IMG/VR virus record: IMGVR_UViG_3300032278_000122
Span: 1 to 23,091 of that record
DNA length: 23,091 nt
Origin: a virus
Strand: one strand, 5' to 3'
Shown here: in pieces, positions 22,790 through 23,091 of the stretch
Position numbering within the stretch: position 1 is the first letter of the stretch
Layout: each line of letters begins with the position of its first letter
Translations under genes and position numbers: made by a program
The notes under the pieces: model-generated
What the model saw: the letters and a program-made list of their open reading frames with translations, nothing else
The model's database searches: none
Told to the model about the DNA's origin: nothing

Positions 22790-23071
22790 TTATGTACGCT
22801 TCACTCTTTTGACACGGGTTATATTGATACCTTCGGGCATATCATCACCAGCCTTATGAGCTGATATTGCTGCCTTTCTGGCTTTTACTTTATCTAGTTT
22901 CTCAACTATTTGGATTTTCTTAAAATCATCAGATACTACATGCGGGTCAACTTCTACTCCGCCATAGGTTTCGTAGAGCTTATATCGTGCAGTATTAGTT
23001 TCATAAACACCATCTTCATTACCGATTTCTATGATAACGGCAGGAAGTAATGTTTTATTAAAGTAGTCCAT
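22790..23071 (-). CDS. 93-residue protein, unknown function, possibly 5-prime truncated by the window
   Basis: Read from ATG 23071 it gives 93 residues, with AGAGG about 13 bases upstream. The frame stays open to the window edge (RGLEKT before the Met), so the true start may lie outside. Residues 6-35 look like two or three beta strands (LLPAVIIEIGNEDGVYETNT, then YKLYETYGGVEVD). About 48-72 are helical and Lys-rich (FKKIQIVEKLDKVKARKAA), and the tail is basic (NITRVKRVKRT). No family is recognised. A small DNA- or protein-binding phage factor is conceivable from the basic tail only. Confidence 0.55.
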   Translation of the reverse strand: MDYFNKTLLPAVIIEIGNEDGVYETNTARYKLYETYGGVEVDPHVVSDDFKKIQIVEKLDKVKARKAAISAHKAGDDMPEGINITRVKRVKRT

Positions 23072-23091
23072 AGTCTTTTCAAGACCTCTAC

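Noticed and set aside
1-23091. CRISPR arrays, insertion sequences, integrase or attachment sites
   Set aside because: No direct-repeat/spacer pattern, transposase, recombinase or flanking repeats were seen.

Overview
The window looks like part of an AT-rich tailed (caudovirus) phage genome. The genes are packed tightly, with stops and starts that touch or overlap. There is a phage tail fibre with an autoprotease/chaperone end, a row of ejection-type virion proteins, and a convergent block of small phage enzymes. No head, portal, terminase or integrase gene is visible, so those must lie outside. The layout (short tail-type genes, then Gly/Met/Gln-rich small virion proteins, then one enormous protein) is most like a podovirus. 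The host cannot be named from the sequence. The N-terminal fibre motifs and base composition would suit an aquatic phage, but that is only an impression.

Positions 13-1702 (+) hold eight very small genes. At least five encode one-membrane-segment proteins, three of them also coiled-coil or helical and XhlA/holin-like. The group ends with a zinc-ribbon protein that has no ordinary start codon. Positions 1681-8291 (+) hold a calcineurin-type phosphoesterase, a 1086-residue tail/adsorption protein, a 669-residue tail fibre with an S74 endosialidase-chaperone end, and a small fibre-associated protein.

Positions 8369-20749 (+) look like an ejection module: three small low-complexity or membrane-active proteins, a 2858-residue giant, and a basic 448-residue protein. 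The giant carries, near residues 1102-1224, the hallmarks of a cellular-type (double-psi beta-barrel) RNA polymerase active site: an R-x-P motif followed 39 residues later by DLDGD. An upstream block (about 795-874) looks like the partner barrel with conserved lysines. Its N and C termini resemble membrane-active ejection or polyvalent proteins. The most economical reading is a virion-carried, single-polypeptide, two-barrel RNA polymerase delivered into the host with the genome, as reported for crAss-like phages and, with an unrelated T7-type enzyme, for N4.

The structural operon ends at 20749 in an intrinsic terminator whose loop contains the stop codon. The opposite strand (20825-23071) carries a Cys-rich small protein, a MazG-like protein, a PD-(D/E)XK nuclease-like protein, a small protein with a perfect Shine-Dalgarno and TTG start, an HNH endonuclease and an unknown protein that may run off the window. 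Between the last two lies a 68-nt strongly self-complementary, partly tRNA-like element (22687-22755) behind a TATAAT box.
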